Notes under the pieces: generated by a model
What the model was told of the DNA's origin: nothing
Databases searched by the model: none
The model's input: the letters and a program-made list of their open reading frames with translations, nothing else
Part shown: positions 62,709-64,000 of the stretch, piece after piece
Numbering within the stretch: the first letter of the stretch is position 1
How the letters are laid out: the number at the start of each line of letters is the position of its first letter
Program-made: the position numbers and the translations under genes
Origin: an uncultured Tenacibaculum sp.
GTDB taxonomy: Bacteria > Bacteroidota > Bacteroidia > Flavobacteriales > Flavobacteriaceae
Direction: 5' to 3'
NCBI GenBank assembly: GCA_947497895.1
Contig: CANMIL010000002.1
Coordinates: 558,001-622,000, forward strand
DNA length: 64,000 nucleotides

Positions 62709-63473
62709 TTAGCAAATTGGGCATGGGGGAACAATTACAGGAAAAGAAAGTTCTAGACAAAATCCAGATTCAAGTTTTATTTGTAATCCACAGGAGTATA
62801 CAGCACCCGCTTCCAGACCTTCTAATTCGGCAATAGCTCCCTCTGGACCATCGGCGGCAATATTGTTTAAAACACGAAGACCATCATCGATGATTGTAAT
62901 AGTACAGCCAGGGAAATCAATTTGTGGTATTTGTAACTGAAGGTTGAAACATAGGCATGAAGAGTCAAAGGCAAATAAATCGGGAGTCAGATTGGTAAAT
63001 ATATTGATTATGTTAAGAGGAATTTCTGGTAATTCCGTTAACCCTCCAGGATTACAGTGTATAACGATATATTGTGTAACAACTACTATGTGGTTAACCA
63101 CACAAACTATCTGAACGTTGTATGACGAACCTGGAGTTAAATTTTTACATTTATAAGAATGAAAGTTCGATGAAAACGTATTATAATCAATATTTATTTC
63201 TTCAATTAATTCATTATCTATATAAATTAGATAATTTACTTTATTTGAAGTGATTTTTGAAGGTTTAGACCATTCAAGTGTAACGGCATTGGTGTTTAAA
63301 TCTGATAAATAAATGTTTCTACTTAGATTCATTTCACCGCCTACATTGTTTTTGTCATATTGTGAATAATCAATAACTTCAGGTTCATCTGAAGGAGTAC
63401 ATGCCACAAATGACATAATTGAAAGTAAGAATATCGCTATTATTCGCGATTTTAAGTTAATTGTTGAAAGCAT
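62709..63473 (-). CDS. Exported cysteine-rich lipoprotein with FN3-like domain
   Basis: About 254 residues from the ATG at 63471-63473. Signal peptide with lipobox MSFVAC (Cys25), then an FN3-like beta domain (about 50-150, including AVTLEWSKPSKITSNKVNYL and NLTPGSSYNVQIVCVV), and a second beta region with paired Cys (SSCLCFNLQLQ, GAVYSCGLQIK, FCLELSF) that ends in PPCPIC. The frame extends upstream to 63602 but that part lacks signal character. It lies 25 bases after the barrel gene on the same strand and may be its surface partner. Function unknown. Confidence 0.78.
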   Translation of the reverse strand: MLSTINLKSRIIAIFLLSIMSFVACTPSDEPEVIDYSQYDKNNVGGEMNLSRNIYLSDLNTNAVTLEWSKPSKITSNKVNYLIYIDNELIEEINIDYNTFSSNFHSYKCKNLTPGSSYNVQIVCVVNHIVVVTQYIVIHCNPGGLTELPEIPLNIINIFTNLTPDLFAFDSSCLCFNLQLQIPQIDFPGCTITIIDDGLRVLNNIAADGPEGAIAELEGLEAGAVYSCGLQIKLESGFCLELSFPVIVPPCPIC

Positions 63474-63498
63474 AATTTTGATTTTTTGATGATTGTTT

Positions 63499-64000
63499 TT
63501 AAAAGTTTTTAGAAATTCCGATACTAAACGTTTTTCCAAAATTGAAGTCAAAGTTTTTGGTGTTGTTTGCAATTGTTGAGTTAGTGTTTTCAAGATGCTC
63601 ATAAGAGAGTCCTCCTATATTAAAATTTAGACCAAAACCACGTTTGAGATTAATAAAAATAGCTGGTGTTAGTTCTATAAAAAAGCCATCAAATAATATA
63701 TCAGACGATTCGTTAGAGTTCAGGTTTGTTTCAGAACTTTTATATCCAGCGGCTAAATCTCCATAGACGGAAAACAGGTTTTTTTTGTCTAGAGGACGTG
63801 CGTATCGAAAAAAGCCTCCTATTTTAAGAGCTGTTATACGATCATTTACTTCAGTGTTTTCAACACTGTAAGAAGATTTTATTCCAGCGGTCATGTTTTG
63901 GTGAAACTGGTATCCGATCAAAGGAGATAATTCAAAATTACTGGATCGAACATGATTATTGCCAGTTTGAATTTTGTTTGAAGAATATTGAATGTTTCCA
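63499..64000 (-). CDS. Outer-membrane beta-barrel protein, N-terminus beyond the window edge
   Basis: The frame is open from 63499 to the right edge (about 167 residues seen) and contains alternating amphipathic strands: SSNFELSPLIGYQFHQNMTA, KIGGFFRYARPL, LFSVYGDLAAGYKSS, FFIELTPAIFINLKRGFGLN, ending with the strand KTFSIGISKNF and a terminal Phe. This matches small OmpA-like/outer-membrane beta-barrel (OMP_b-brl) proteins. The start codon lies outside the window. A TTG at 63919-63921 lies within the coding sequence and is not the true start. Confidence 0.75.
   Translation of the reverse strand, partial: GNIQYSSNKIQTGNNHVRSSNFELSPLIGYQFHQNMTAGIKSSYSVENTEVNDRITALKIGGFFRYARPLDKKNLFSVYGDLAAGYKSSETNLNSNESSDILFDGFFIELTPAIFINLKRGFGLNFNIGGLSYEHLENTNSTIANNTKNFDFNFGKTFSIGISKNF

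Noticed and set aside
63474..63602. Upstream extension of the FN3-like lipoprotein
   Set aside because: It overlaps the barrel gene and lacks signal character; the lipoprotein signal begins at 63473.
1..64000. tRNA, rRNA, CRISPR arrays, insertion sequences and prophage genes
   Set aside because: I looked for cloverleaf arms, regular repeat-spacer patterns and transposase or phage motifs and saw none.

Overview
The window looks like chromosomal DNA of a marine member of the Flavobacteriaceae (Tenacibaculum/Polaribacter-like; genus is inference). The sequence is AT-rich. Start codons lack Shine-Dalgarno sites, while Bacteroidetes-type -7 boxes (TAnnTTTG) sit just upstream of many genes. Lipoproteins and a type IX secretion (T9SS) cargo with a C-terminal sorting domain are present, as are lineage-typical families (DUF3667, DUF6029, T9SS plug domain). 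There are no rRNA or tRNA genes, insertion sequences, prophage genes or CRISPR arrays.

Layout. 1-3.2 kb: an edge-truncated hypothetical gene, a small lipoprotein and an orphan PAS-PAS-GAF histidine kinase. 3.3-8.7 kb (minus): tex, a histone-deacetylase-like protein and metG. 8.7-10.5 kb (plus): GNAT acetyltransferase, exported LD-carboxypeptidase and YraN. 10.6-13.6 kb: a thioredoxin-like lipid- or periplasm-targeted protein, a hypothetical, cvpA and a SPOR protein. 13.8-25.3 kb: a complete alternative complex III operon (actABCDEF) followed by coxB and coxA, the terminal half of the respiratory chain. 25.3-28.5 kb: a small lipoprotein and a large T9SS cargo. 28.8-35.1 kb: ruvB, a membrane protein, a SulP transporter, an MBL-rhodanese fusion, a lipoprotein rhodanese and an HMA protein, a plausible sulfur-handling unit. 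35.1-45.4 kb: aspartate aminotransferase, fatty acid desaturase, rsmG, a DUF6029/TlpA pair, two Omp28-type thioredoxin-motif lipoproteins flanking a hemolysin III gene, and pruA. 45.5-51.7 kb: NRDE protein, then a run of exported proteins of unknown function and an esterase. 51.7-55.9 kb (minus): VOC protein, AraC regulator, DUF3667 protein, apaG and a T9SS plug-domain protein. 56.0-62.1 kb: a complete nqrABCDEF operon for the Na+-pumping NADH:quinone oxidoreductase. 62.1-64 kb: a 560-bp gene-free gap, a cysteine-bearing lipoprotein and an edge-truncated outer-membrane barrel.

How the genes work together. NQR (NADH to menaquinone, Na+ export), alternative complex III (menaquinol to cytochrome c) and the CoxA/CoxB oxidase form a nearly complete aerobic electron-transport chain in one window. 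Much of the rest is envelope biology. The most unusual items are a terminator-like hairpin in the predicted tex leader, perfect palindromic terminators that run into the 3' ends of coding regions, a promoter box embedded in an upstream terminator's T-tract with a likely leaderless gene, a 27-histidine insertion in ActF, a structured spacer between nqrD and nqrE, and a duplicated GGCTTGCCTCG hairpin. I found no single clearly new biological system; the best candidates are the tandem exported-protein pair at 47.1-50.1 kb and the SulP/rhodanese/HMA cluster.
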